Below, piece by piece: positions 8,587 to 16,320 of a DNA stretch of 64,000 bases. The notes under the pieces are model-generated. The model was given only the letters and a program-made list of their open reading frames with translations. It searched no databases and was not told where the DNA came from. Within the stretch, counting starts at the first letter, position 1, and each line of letters opens with the position of its first letter. The position numbers and the translations under genes are program-made. The DNA is taken from assembly GCF_900111895.1 (NCBI RefSeq), contig NZ_FOKB01000001.1, forward strand, positions 997,177 to 1,061,176, given 5' to 3'. The stretch comes from Pseudomonas simiae (GTDB taxonomy: Bacteria > Pseudomonadota > Gammaproteobacteria > Pseudomonadales > Pseudomonadaceae).

Positions 8587-9557
8587 GAGGTTTGGGATGG
8601 CTGTCGCTCATCGGGCTGTTGTGTTCGGGGCAGGCGATGGCGCTGTGTTCGACGGTGGCGACTGCTCCGGTGAGTTTTGGCTCGGTGAGTTCGATCAACG
8701 TGCGCACCGCGACGCAAAACAGTTCGACCCTCAATGGCGGTTTGAGCTGCACGGCCTCATTGATCGCCCTCGGCACCAATGACCACTTCTATGCCACGAT
8801 CACTTCAACCACCAGCGGCATGGTCGGCCCCACGGGGGATGTGATCGGTTATACGATTTATGGCAATAACACCACCACGTTCCCGATTAACCGGGGGATC
8901 CAGTTCGATTTCGGTCCCAATGGCATTGCGACCAGCGCGGGGCTTTTGACGGGGCCGGGCAGCAAGAACCTGCCGCTTTACGTGGGCAGTATTACTGGGA
9001 CGAATGTAGCGGCCGGGGTGTATACCGAAGTCTTGAGCGTCGCGTGGACCTGGGATTATTGCATCGGCCTGGGCGTTGGCAACTTGTGCATATTGCGTGA
9101 CAAGAACCTCACCCCCCAAGTCAAGCTCCTGACCGTGAGCATGACCGTCACCAACGACTGCCAGATCACTGCACCCAATATCAGTTTTGGCAGCGCGCCC
9201 GTCATCAGCGGCTTTACCCCGGTCACCGGCCAGACCATCAGCATTTCCTGCACCAAGGGCAGTGCTTACAGCGTAGGTTTGAGCGATGGCCAGAACGCCG
9301 TCAGTGTGGGCGGGCGACGCCGGATGGTCTCAGGCAGCAACTACTTGGCCTATGACCTCTTCAAAAGCGCCGGTACCACGCGCTGGGGCAGTGTCGGCGC
9401 TGCGCGTCGCGACAGCTCCACCGCCGAGATCAACCCCGGCAATGGCCTGGGCATCGGCAGCCAGGTGTTCAACTATAACGCCCGGATCTACACCGACCAG
9501 CCCACCCCGCCCGCGGGCACCTACCTGGACAACGTGGTGCTCGACGTCGGCTTCTAG
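8583..9557 (+). CDS. csuE: Two-domain SCPU tip protein (CsuE-like)
   Basis: A 324-residue secreted protein with two SCPU domains (about 20-165 and 175-324), each with its own cysteine pair and final hydrophobic strand. The ATG at 8583 overlaps the usher stop (ATGA) and gives the signal peptide MRGLGWLSLIGLLCSGQAMA; longer versions starting upstream have no such signal. In Acinetobacter the CsuE two-domain protein is the tip adhesin for hydrophobic surfaces. Its TAG overlaps the convergent anti-sigma stop in the four bases CTAG. Confidence 0.85.
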   Translation: MRGLGWLSLIGLLCSGQAMALCSTVATAPVSFGSVSSINVRTATQNSSTLNGGLSCTASLIALGTNDHFYATITSTTSGMVGPTGDVIGYTIYGNNTTTFPINRGIQFDFGPNGIATSAGLLTGPGSKNLPLYVGSITGTNVAAGVYTEVLSVAWTWDYCIGLGVGNLCILRDKNLTPQVKLLTVSMTVTNDCQITAPNISFGSAPVISGFTPVTGQTISISCTKGSAYSVGLSDGQNAVSVGGRRRMVSGSNYLAYDLFKSAGTTRWGSVGAARRDSSTAEINPGNGLGIGSQVFNYNARIYTDQPTPPAGTYLDNVVLDVGF

Positions 9558-10291
9558 AATTTCAGCAGCGGCGGGCCGGGCTGATCCACCGGGCTGACCA
9601 GCGCATAGTTATAGCCGGCACCGGACCAGTATTGCGCTTGCAAACCATCGGCGCTGCGGCTGCCCCGAGGCAGGAAGCCGTTTTCCGGGCCTGGCGGGCG
9701 GATATAGAAACTGATGCGCCGGCCTTGCGGGTCCTCGTACAACACCATGGCGGCGGCGCCTTGCTCGGTGGTGAGCAGGCGCCCGCTGACCGGGGTGAAC
9801 CCGGAGGTGCTCAAGTCCGGCAGGCGGTGTGCCTGGTTGAAGTAGCGATCGAGCCAGGCCTGCATCGTGCCGCCGCCCTGCACCTTGTAGTCGGCGGGCA
9901 TGATGCCGTCCTGGGCAAACAAGCGGAACGCCTGCATGGCATCGGCCATGGGCAGTTGGGCGGGCTGGGTGGCTTCACGGGCGTGCCAGCCGCCGATACC
10001 GCCGAGGCTGACGGCGAGAAGCAGCACGGCGGCCGTAGCAAACTGTCGACGCGATTGGCGCTTCAGGCGCTGGCGGATCATGGCCGGGTCCAGGTCCGGG
10101 TTGGCCGGCTGCTGCAGGGCGCCGCCCAGCGCTGCACGCAGCAACTGCGCGTCGTGTTGCCAGGCATGGACCTGCGCGGCGACGTCCGGGTGCGCCGCCA
10201 AATAGGTCTCAAGCACGCGGCGATCACTCTCCAGCAGTTGGTGATCGACGTAGGCATGCAAATCGCGTTCGCTGGGGGGCAGGCTGATCAT
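9554..10291 (-). CDS. Membrane anti-sigma factor
   Basis: A 245-residue protein with a cytoplasmic N-terminal part (1-80: DLHAYVDHQLLESDRRVLETYL is typical of anti-sigma domains), one membrane segment at about 85-103 (ATAAVLLLAVSLGGIGG) and a periplasmic C-terminal part. The protein has no cysteine, so it is not a zinc-binding redox-type anti-sigma. Its start overlaps the sigma gene stop (ATGA), which indicates coupled production. It probably holds the ECF sigma factor at the inner membrane until an envelope signal arrives. Confidence 0.85.
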   Translation of the reverse strand: MISLPPSERDLHAYVDHQLLESDRRVLETYLAAHPDVAAQVHAWQHDAQLLRAALGGALQQPANPDLDPAMIRQRLKRQSRRQFATAAVLLLAVSLGGIGGWHAREATQPAQLPMADAMQAFRLFAQDGIMPADYKVQGGGTMQAWLDRYFNQAHRLPDLSTSGFTPVSGRLLTTEQGAAAMVLYEDPQGRRISFYIRPPGPENGFLPRGSRSADGLQAQYWSGAGYNYALVSPVDQPGPPLLKF

Positions 10292-10794
10292 TTGAGTATC
10301 CGCAGGGAAGGGCTGGCAATTTCGCCATCACTGAGTAGACGCAGGGCTTGGCGCGCACGGGACAGGCGCGACATCACGGTGCCGATGGGCACCTCAAGGA
10401 TCTCGGCGATTTCCTTGTAGCTCAGGCCTTCGACCGAGACCCACAGCAGCAGCGCACGCTGCTCGGTGTTGAGTTGATCGAAGGCTTGCAGGGTCGACTG
10501 GGCGATCACCGTACGTTCCACCGACGGCTGCGCATCGTCGCGTCCGGTGAAAAATTCGAGCATGCGAGCGTAGCGCCGGGTACGGCGGTGGGCATCGAGG
10601 AACTGCCGGTAGAGGATCGAAAACAGCCAGGCGCGCAAATCGCCTTCGACGCGTTTGTCGGCCCAACTGATGATTGCCCGTTCCAGGGTCGACTGCACCA
10701 GATCGTCCGCGCTGCTGGCGTTACGGGTCAGGGACACGGCAAAGCGCCGCAGCCTGGGGATGAGTTCACGTAACTGTTCGTCGAGTTCATGCAT
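10288..10794 (-). CDS. ECF RNA polymerase sigma factor
   Basis: A sigma-70-family ECF protein of 168 residues: region 2 with DDLVQSTLERAI and WLFSILYRQFLDAHRR, region 4 with YKEIAEILEVPIGTVMSRLSRAR. A GTG start at 10812 is also possible, but the predicted promoter at 10827-10854 would leave almost no leader, so the ATG at 10794 is preferred; neither start has a good ribosome site. It sits before its anti-sigma gene and divergent from a peroxidase gene whose promoter has the same motif, so it probably activates both units. Confidence 0.87.
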   Translation of the reverse strand: MHELDEQLRELIPRLRRFAVSLTRNASSADDLVQSTLERAIISWADKRVEGDLRAWLFSILYRQFLDAHRRTRRYARMLEFFTGRDDAQPSVERTVIAQSTLQAFDQLNTEQRALLLWVSVEGLSYKEIAEILEVPIGTVMSRLSRARQALRLLSDGEIASPSLRILK

Positions 10795-10826
10795 GGGTAT
10801 CTGGCTGGTCACTACGCTGGGACTAG

Positions 10827-10854
10827 AGAGACGTGCGGCGTTGACGATTATTCC
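10827..10854 (-). promoter_or_regulatory. Candidate ECF promoter of the sigma/anti-sigma operon
   Basis: Reading the minus strand, GGAATA (10854-10849), 16 bases, then GTCTCT (10832-10827), preceded by C. The GGAATA/CGTCT pair fits ECF-type -35 and -10 elements and is duplicated in the opposite direction at 10883-10910. This would make the operon autoregulated. Confidence 0.65.
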
Positions 10855-10882
10855 GCGTGCCAGGAAATAAATCCGAGGCCGG

Positions 10883-10910
10883 GGAATAGAGCCGATCGGC
10901 GTTCGTCTTA
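10883..10910 (+). promoter_or_regulatory. Candidate ECF promoter of the peroxidase operon
   Basis: GGAATA (10883-10888), 16 bases, then GTCTTA (10905-10910), preceded by C. Spacing and both elements equal those of the divergent promoter. A start of transcription near 10917 would leave a leader of about 45 bases with GGAG before the ATG at 10962. Confidence 0.68.
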
Positions 10911-10961
10911 ATGCTCCGACCTTATGTTCATCCCTAAGGCCTTTGGCCCTGGAGTTCCTTC

Positions 10962-12044
10962 ATGGTAGATCACTCATCACCGCCCCGTCCTCCGCTGAGC
11001 ACTGCGAGCCTGATCGCGCGCCTGGCGGGTATCGGTGCCGTGGTTGCGGTTGTGGCGGGGGCTTTTGCCTACGTCAATGGCACCCTCGACCCGCAGCGCC
11101 TGCGCCCTAAAACCCTGGTCAATGCCTTGGAAACCAACAATGGCGTGCACCCTGGGTTCCGCCGTAACCACGCCAAGGGCGTGTGCGTGGCCGGGTATTT
11201 CCAGAGCAGCCCCGAAGCCCGTGCCTACTCCAGTGCCCAGGTGTTCAGTGAGGCCAAGACCCCACTGATTGGCCGATTTGCGCTGCCCAGCGGCAACCCC
11301 TATGCGCCGGACAGCAGTGTACCGATCCGCAGTTTTGCCGTGCAGTTCAGCCAGGCCAACGGCCAACAGTGGCGCACCGGCATGAACAGCATGCCGGTGT
11401 TCCCAGTGGGCACGCCTGAGGCGTTCTACCAACTGCTCAAGGCCGGTGCGCCGCAGCCCTCCACCGGCAAACCGGACCCGGCGAGCATGCCGGCATTCTT
11501 TGCCGCCCATCCCGAGACCGCGCCGTTCCTGGCGTGGGTCAAATCCGCCAAGCCTTCGGCCAGCTATGCGACCGAAACCTACAACGGCATCAACGCATTC
11601 TTCCTGGTGGGGGCCGATGGCAAGCGCCAGGCCGTGCGTTGGGGCGTAGTGCCGCAGAGTCAGGACGCAGCGGGCGATACTGCGCCTGCCGGCAGTGATT
11701 TCCTGGAAAAGGACCTGGTACAGCGCCTCGCTACCGGTCCGTTGCGCTGGCAGTTGAACATGACCCTGGCCAACCCCGGTGATCCCTTGGACGATGCAAG
11801 CAAAGCCTGGACCGGCGAGCATAAAGTCATCAACGCCGGCACCCTGGTGTTGCAAAGCAGCCAGCCGCAAGCGGACGGGGATTGTCGCGATATCAACTTT
11901 GATCCACTGATTCTGCCCAGCGGCATTGAAGCCTCCAATGACCCGTTGCTGGCGGCACGTTCGGCGGCGTACGCCAGCTCGTACCTGCGTCGCGCCGGTG
12001 AAGTCAGCCCGTTGCACAGCGCCCCTCAGGAGTTGAAGCCATGA
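10962..12044 (+). CDS. Membrane-anchored catalase-family peroxidase
   Basis: A 360-residue SrpA/catalase-family heme protein, shorter than classical catalases (about 480 or more). Residues 18-40 form one hydrophobic segment, probably an uncleaved anchor placing the enzyme in the periplasm. The distal His is probably in GFRRNHAKG; the C-terminal RSAAYASSYLRR contains the likely heme-ligand Tyr region. The family reduces peroxides using an external electron donor. The next gene, overlapping by ATGA, is a cytochrome b561 that could feed electrons from the quinone pool; this partnership is inference from context. Confidence 0.85.
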   Translation: MVDHSSPPRPPLSTASLIARLAGIGAVVAVVAGAFAYVNGTLDPQRLRPKTLVNALETNNGVHPGFRRNHAKGVCVAGYFQSSPEARAYSSAQVFSEAKTPLIGRFALPSGNPYAPDSSVPIRSFAVQFSQANGQQWRTGMNSMPVFPVGTPEAFYQLLKAGAPQPSTGKPDPASMPAFFAAHPETAPFLAWVKSAKPSASYATETYNGINAFFLVGADGKRQAVRWGVVPQSQDAAGDTAPAGSDFLEKDLVQRLATGPLRWQLNMTLANPGDPLDDASKAWTGEHKVINAGTLVLQSSQPQADGDCRDINFDPLILPSGIEASNDPLLAARSAAYASSYLRRAGEVSPLHSAPQELKP

Positions 12045-12580
12045 ATGTCCAACCACGGTTTTTTGCCCCTCTGGCGCGCCTGCTGCATTGGCTGATGGCG
12101 CTGATGGTCATCGCCATGCTGTTTATCGGCGCGGGGCTGGCGGCTTCTGTTTCGCAGCGGCATGAGTGGCTGATCCACCTGCACAAGCCGTTGGGTATCG
12201 CGATTCTGGTATTGGTGATCGTGCGCTTGGTGGTGCGCTTTTCTACTCGCCAACCGCCGTTGCCTGCCGACTTGCCGCTGTGGCAAGTGCTGGCGGCCAA
12301 GGCCTCCCACCTGGTGTTGTATGCCCTGATGCTGGTCTTGCCGCTGCTGGGCTGGGCGATGATCTCGGCGGCGGGTGATCCAGTGATGCTCAGCAGTTCG
12401 GTGCAGTTGCCAGCGCTGGTGGGAGCGAACGCGCCACTGTTCGCGGTGCTGCGCAGGGCCCATGGGTTCCTGGCCTATCTGCTATTCCTGACGGTGCTGT
12501 TGCACCTGGCGGCGGCCTTGTTCCACGGGTTGATCCGTCGTGACGGCGTGTTGCAAAGCATGACCGGCAGCCAGGACTGA
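12041..12580 (+). CDS. Cytochrome b561
   Basis: A 179-residue four-helix membrane protein of the bacterial cytochrome b561 family. The histidines in ARLLHWLMA, IHLHKPLG, ASHLVLYA and LLHLAAALFHG are placed as expected for two b hemes. It overlaps the peroxidase stop by four bases and is therefore translated with it. It probably transfers electrons from quinol to the periplasmic peroxidase. Its last 99 bases overlap the end of the convergent MFS gene. Confidence 0.88.
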   Translation: MNVQPRFFAPLARLLHWLMALMVIAMLFIGAGLAASVSQRHEWLIHLHKPLGIAILVLVIVRLVVRFSTRQPPLPADLPLWQVLAAKASHLVLYALMLVLPLLGWAMISAAGDPVMLSSSVQLPALVGANAPLFAVLRRAHGFLAYLLFLTVLLHLAAALFHGLIRRDGVLQSMTGSQD

Positions 12581-13753
12581 AACAGGTTTCGGGGGCAGTG
12601 TGGCCAGCCAGTAGACCAGCGCCAGCAGGTTGATGGCTGCGCCGAGGACACACACCCCGATCCAGCCGCCCCAGGCATACATGGCCGTTGCGCTGATGGA
12701 GCCCAGCGCACTGCCCACCGAGTAAAACAGCATATATCCGGCCACCAGCCGACTCTGGGCATTGGGGCGCACGGCGTAGATCAGGCTCTGGCTGGTGACA
12801 TGCACGGCTTGCAGGCCCAGGTCGAATACAATCACGCCGAGCAACAAGGCCCACAACGAGGATTGGGTGAAGCCGATTGCGACCCATGACAGCAGCATCA
12901 GCAGCAGGGCTGTGCCACTGGTCCATTGGGCCAGCCCTTGGTCGGCCAGGCGCCCGGCGCGGGCGGCACCTAAGGCTCCGGCGGCGCCGGCGAGTCCGAA
13001 CAGGCCGATTTGCGTGTGGGAAAGCGACAACGGCGGGGTGCTCAGGGGCAGTACCAGCGGCGTCCACAAGACAGTGCCGGCGGCGAAAATCAACATCGCC
13101 AGCACGGCGCGGTCACGCAGGACTTTCTCCTCCTTGAACAAGCTGAACACCGAGCGGATCAATGCGCCATAAGTGCCGCTGGCGCGCGGTGGCTCGGTGC
13201 TTGGCAATACACGCCACAGCAAGATCGCCATCAAGAGTGTCAGGCCTGCCGACAACAGGTAGACCGAGCGCCATCCCGCCAGGTCGGCCATCGCGCCGGA
13301 AACCGAGCGGGCCAGCAACAAACCGACCACGATACCGCTGGTGACCAACCCCACCACATGGCCGCGCTGTTCAGGCGATGCCAGATGAGCGGCCAGTGCC
13401 ACCAGCACCTGGGCGACCACTGCCAGCAGCCCGGTCAGTGCCATGCCGGCCAGCAGCCAGAAACTGCTTGACGACAATCCCACCATCAGCACGGCCAGGG
13501 TGGAAAGCAGCAGTTGGCTGACGATCAGTCTGCGCCGGTTGAGCAGGTCCCCCAGTGGCACCAGCAACAACAGGCCCACCCCATAGCCAACCTGGGTGAG
13601 GGCGATGATGATGCCGACAGTGGCGTGGTCCATGGCAAAGGTTTCAGCCATGGCGTCGAGCAGCGGCTGGGCGTAGTAGACATTGGCCACCGACAGGCCA
13701 CAGGCGACGGCGAGCAGCAATACTACGGCGCCGCTCAAAGGGGATGACGACAT
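12482..13753 (-). CDS. MFS exporter (DHA1 type)
   Basis: A 423-residue twelve-helix major facilitator. The motif-A-like loop is GDLLNRRRL between helices 2 and 3, and a long central loop follows helix 6 (TEPPRASGTYGALIRSVF). It resembles drug/sugar efflux members of the NarK/YfcJ-like bacterial group. The C-terminal 30 residues are hydrophilic and encoded over the end of the cytochrome b561 gene on the other strand. A HxlR regulator is transcribed divergently and probably controls it. The substrate is unknown. Confidence 0.85.
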   Translation of the reverse strand: MSSSPLSGAVVLLLAVACGLSVANVYYAQPLLDAMAETFAMDHATVGIIIALTQVGYGVGLLLLVPLGDLLNRRRLIVSQLLLSTLAVLMVGLSSSSFWLLAGMALTGLLAVVAQVLVALAAHLASPEQRGHVVGLVTSGIVVGLLLARSVSGAMADLAGWRSVYLLSAGLTLLMAILLWRVLPSTEPPRASGTYGALIRSVFSLFKEEKVLRDRAVLAMLIFAAGTVLWTPLVLPLSTPPLSLSHTQIGLFGLAGAAGALGAARAGRLADQGLAQWTSGTALLLMLLSWVAIGFTQSSLWALLLGVIVFDLGLQAVHVTSQSLIYAVRPNAQSRLVAGYMLFYSVGSALGSISATAMYAWGGWIGVCVLGAAINLLALVYWLATLPPKPVSVLAAGHALQHAVTTDQPVEQGRRQVQQHRQE

Positions 13754-13771
13754 GCGAATAATCCTTGTGTG

Positions 13772-13786
13772 GTTTCAAAATGAAAC
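13772..13786. promoter_or_regulatory. Candidate HxlR operator
   Basis: GTTTCA-AAA-TGAAAC is a perfect six-base inverted repeat in the 99-base gap between the MFS and HxlR genes, 18 bases before the MFS start. An AT-rich segment with TATATTGCAACTATATA follows at about 13814-13830 and may be the core promoter region. Confidence 0.5.
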
Positions 13787-13852
13787 TCGTTGTACGGTAA
13801 GAATTCTGGTTTTATATTGCAACTATATAAATGGTCGACGACAGGCAGCCCG

Positions 13853-14305
13853 ATGGTCAAGCTCACCCGCTTTGAAAGCGCCGAATGCCCGGTGGCGCGC
13901 TCGTTGGACGCAATTGGCGATGGCTGGTCGCTGCTGATCATTCGCGATGCATTCGACGGGATTTGCCGTTTTGGTGAGTTTCAGCGCAGCCTCGGAATGG
14001 CCAAGAACATCTTGTCCACGCGCTTGCGCAGCCTGGTCGCCCATGGGGTGCTGGAGATCGTGCCGGCGTCGGATGGCAGTGCGTATCAGGAGTACGCCCT
14101 GACGGAAAAGGGTCGAGGCCTGTTCCATGTAATCATCGGATTGCGGCAGTGGGGCGAGGGATTTTTCTATGGGGCAGAGGAGAAGCATTCGGTGATGGTG
14201 GACCGCGCCAACGGCGAGCCGCTGCGAGCGCTGGAGTTGCGCTCGGCGGATGGGCGCTTGCTGGGGCCCGAGGATTGTCGGCGGGTGCCCGCCGACTCGG
14301 TTTAG
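13853..14305 (+). CDS. HxlR-family transcriptional regulator
   Basis: A 150-residue winged-helix regulator: SAECPVARSLDAIGDGWSLLIIRDAF is the HxlR signature with the conserved N-terminal cysteine, often involved in sensing electrophiles or oxidants. FGEFQRSLGMAKNILSTRLRSLVAHGVLE is the helix-turn-helix and wing. The ATG at 13853 is chosen; an upstream extension from 13790 would run through the AT-rich promoter. It is divergent from the MFS exporter, its probable target. Its stop overlaps the convergent carboxypeptidase stop. Confidence 0.87.
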   Translation: MVKLTRFESAECPVARSLDAIGDGWSLLIIRDAFDGICRFGEFQRSLGMAKNILSTRLRSLVAHGVLEIVPASDGSAYQEYALTEKGRGLFHVIIGLRQWGEGFFYGAEEKHSVMVDRANGEPLRALELRSADGRLLGPEDCRRVPADSV

Positions 14306-15453
14306 CGTAAGACGTCGACGATATCGGCTACGCTGCTCAACACATCCTTGCCCAGTTGCATCGAACGTTTACCTGACCAACCGGTGAGCAGGTTGGGGGC
14401 GTCGTCGTTGTCCTTGAAGGGCATTTCCAGGGTCAGGGACAGGCAGTCGTACTGCTGACCGACTGCATTGCACGCCAGGGTCATGTTGGCTTCGCCCGGC
14501 AGGTCGCGGGTGTAGCCGTAGGTGGTCTGGAAGTCGCGGGTCAGGCTGCTCAAGTGGCTGCGGAAGTGTTTTTCCAGCGTCTCGATGCGCGGCGTGTAGC
14601 CGGGGTTGCCTTCGCATCCGGCGGTGAAAACGTAGGGGATTTCCTCGTCGCCATGGATATCGAGGAACAGGTCTACGCCGTATTTCTCCATCTGTTGTTG
14701 CACGAACAACACTTCCGGGCTGATCTCCTGGCTGGCGCTCTGCCACGCACGGTTGAGGTCCTGGCCCGCGGCATTGGTGCGCAGGTGGCCATGGAACGCC
14801 CCGTCCGGATTCATATTGGGCACCAGGTACAAGTCGGCGACTTTCAGCAGTTTTTTCAGCTCGGCGTCACCGTCCTGTTGCAGGCGTTCGATGATGCCTT
14901 CCATAAACCATTCGGCCATGTGTTCGCCGGGGTGCTGTTGGGCGATGATCCAGACCTTGCGGCGGCCTTTGCCGCCTTTGCCGCGACGCAGCAGTTGGAT
15001 ATCACGACCTTCGACACTTTTACCGGTCGCCAGCAATTGGGTGCCGGCGCGAGTCAGGGCCTGCTCGATCAGCCAGTCGTGGCGCTCACGGCTGTAGGGT
15101 TCGAAATAGGCAATCCAGGCGTGCTTCTCGCGGGTCTCAAGGCTGATATGCAGGATTTCCCCATCAAAGCGCGAGGGCACCCGAAACCAGTTGATATTGT
15201 CGTAGGAGGCCACGGCGTTGTAGCCGCTCCACGCGTGCGGGTAGGACGACTTGCCCGCATTGCTCAGGCGAAACGTGTGGGTGTGGCCCACGTGCATGCC
15301 TTCGGCCTTGAAGTGAAACCACTGGTAATGTTGGCTACGGGTGTCGGGTTTGATTGCCAGCAACAACTGATGGGAATCGTGGGCATCCAGTACCTGGATA
15401 TTGCCACTGTCGAAGTCGGTGCTGATCTTGATGGAGGTCAAGGCCACGGTCAT
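14302..15453 (-). CDS. M14-family zinc carboxypeptidase
   Basis: A 383-residue M14 metallocarboxypeptidase of the cytosolic (CCP/AGBL-like) subgroup. An N-terminal beta domain (1-120) precedes the catalytic domain. Zinc ligands HPGEHMAE (HxxE) at about 194-201 and the later His in FLDIHGDEE are visible, as is NMNPDGAFHGHLRTNAAGQDLNR with the substrate-binding Asn-Arg. The likely general base Glu is in LTLEMPFKDN. Eukaryotic relatives remove glutamates; the bacterial substrate is unknown. No signal peptide is seen. Confidence 0.88.
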   Translation of the reverse strand: MTVALTSIKISTDFDSGNIQVLDAHDSHQLLLAIKPDTRSQHYQWFHFKAEGMHVGHTHTFRLSNAGKSSYPHAWSGYNAVASYDNINWFRVPSRFDGEILHISLETREKHAWIAYFEPYSRERHDWLIEQALTRAGTQLLATGKSVEGRDIQLLRRGKGGKGRRKVWIIAQQHPGEHMAEWFMEGIIERLQQDGDAELKKLLKVADLYLVPNMNPDGAFHGHLRTNAAGQDLNRAWQSASQEISPEVLFVQQQMEKYGVDLFLDIHGDEEIPYVFTAGCEGNPGYTPRIETLEKHFRSHLSSLTRDFQTTYGYTRDLPGEANMTLACNAVGQQYDCLSLTLEMPFKDNDDAPNLLTGWSGKRSMQLGKDVLSSVADIVDVLR

Positions 15454-15580
15454 AGTCTGGTTGCCTGATTATGAGTGTTGTGGCGGCTATATTACACAGG
15501 AGTCCGGTAAAGACTGGATGCAAAATTGTTGCACGGGGGGAGGGGGCGTCATCCTTGACGCCGCAGCAGCTTAGAATCTA

Positions 15581-15595
15581 TGAGATTGATTCTCA
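15581..15595. promoter_or_regulatory. Weak Fur-like inverted repeat
   Basis: TGAGA-TTGAT-TCTCA is an inverted repeat 128 bases upstream of the M14 peptidase gene, in the same intergenic region as PrrF. It partly matches degenerate Pseudomonas Fur boxes of the GAGAAT-CTC type, but no promoter was recognised next to it. Confidence 0.25.
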
Positions 15596-15726
15596 AGCGC
15601 TATTTCGCAAAGATCTGGGCTAGAGCGGTCGACTGGCTTTCTTTTGACGATGGTCTTTTGCTACCATGCGCGTCATCAAGCAACACACAGTCTTCATTAG
15701 CCTGAAGCCATGCCAGGGAAACTGGC

Positions 15727-15841
15727 AAAAAAAAGACCCGGCCAAAGAGCCGGGTCAAAAACCGTGATTAGCCTGATGAGGAGATATTCCAAGAGTCCGA
15801 CCTAAGGTCCCTTGGTCTATCGACTGATCTCGCGATCAGCT
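15727..15841 (-). ncRNA. prrF: PrrF iron-responsive small RNA
   Basis: The minus strand carries, in order, a Fur box with AT-rich -10 region, the 5' hairpin CTGATC-GCGA-GATCAG, the conserved single-stranded core CTTGGAATATCTCCTCATC followed by AGGCTAATCACGG, and a GACCCGGC...GCCGGGTC terminator followed by eight T. This matches PrrF sRNAs of Pseudomonas, about 110-115 nt long, which with Hfq repress iron-containing protein mRNAs such as sodB and sdh when iron is scarce. The 5' end is inferred from the promoter position. The 465-base gap 15454-15918 contains this RNA, its promoter and one weak Fur-like repeat; I see no protein gene in it. Confidence 0.9.
15735..15756 (-). terminator. PrrF intrinsic terminator
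   Basis: GACCCGGC and GCCGGGTC form an eight-pair stem; on the minus strand it is followed by eight T (15734-15727). Confidence 0.9.
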
Positions 15842-15847
15842 AGGTCC

Positions 15848-15866
15848 AATAATAATCATTATCATT
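15848..15866 (-). promoter_or_regulatory. Fur box of PrrF
   Basis: On the minus strand AATGATAATGATTATTATT matches the Fur 19-mer (GATAATGATAATCATTATC) closely and covers the presumed -10 region, a few bases before the predicted PrrF start. Confidence 0.88.
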
Positions 15867-15918
15867 TGCAAGTCAAATGTTTTTATCCGTCAGATAGAAA
15901 TATTTTTCTCTGTGCCTG

Positions 15919-16269
15919 TTATCCGTTCGCGTGAGCCGCTGGCACTTGCAACGACCGCTCCACCATCGCCTTCGCCATATCAATCAAATACACCACCGAA
16001 AACGCCAGGTCGCGATGATTGCCCTGATGGTTGTTCGCTGATTCATAGGCCGTGGCTGCGGCACTGCGCAACAAGTCCGAGGCGTGCACCAGGGCTTCCT
16101 CCTGGCTGATGCCTGGCTTGATGGCGAACAGGGCGTCGTCAGGGGCTGCTGCCGACATCTCCTCTTTCAAGTAAAAGTCCAATGCGCGCCGGGCGGCACC
16201 GCTGCTGCGTAGCACGTGCAGGTCGTGTTCTTCTGGGGGTTCGGGTAGCAGATGCGGGCTGGTCGTCAT
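15919..16269 (-). CDS. Small conserved Pseudomonas protein (DUF3077/DUF6124-like)
   Basis: A 116-residue cytoplasmic protein. The segment LFAIKPGISQEEALVHASDLLRSAAATAYE followed by YLIDMAKAMVERSL resembles the small Pseudomonas DUF3077/DUF6124 proteins, whose function is unknown. Its start lies 132 bases from the divergent LexA-like regulator, with repeated ACGTATYGT sites between, so it may be a target of that regulator. Confidence 0.7.
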   Translation of the reverse strand: MTTSPHLLPEPPEEHDLHVLRSSGAARRALDFYLKEEMSAAAPDDALFAIKPGISQEEALVHASDLLRSAAATAYESANNHQGNHRDLAFSVVYLIDMAKAMVERSLQVPAAHANG

Positions 16270-16320
16270 AAGGGGCGGTACTCTGTTGTGGGTGTCGAAA
16301 ACCTTATGTCCGATGATAGT

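Noticed and set aside
15581..15595. Second Fur box for the M14 peptidase
   Set aside because: The match is only partial and no promoter is visible; kept as a weak feature, not as a claim of iron control.
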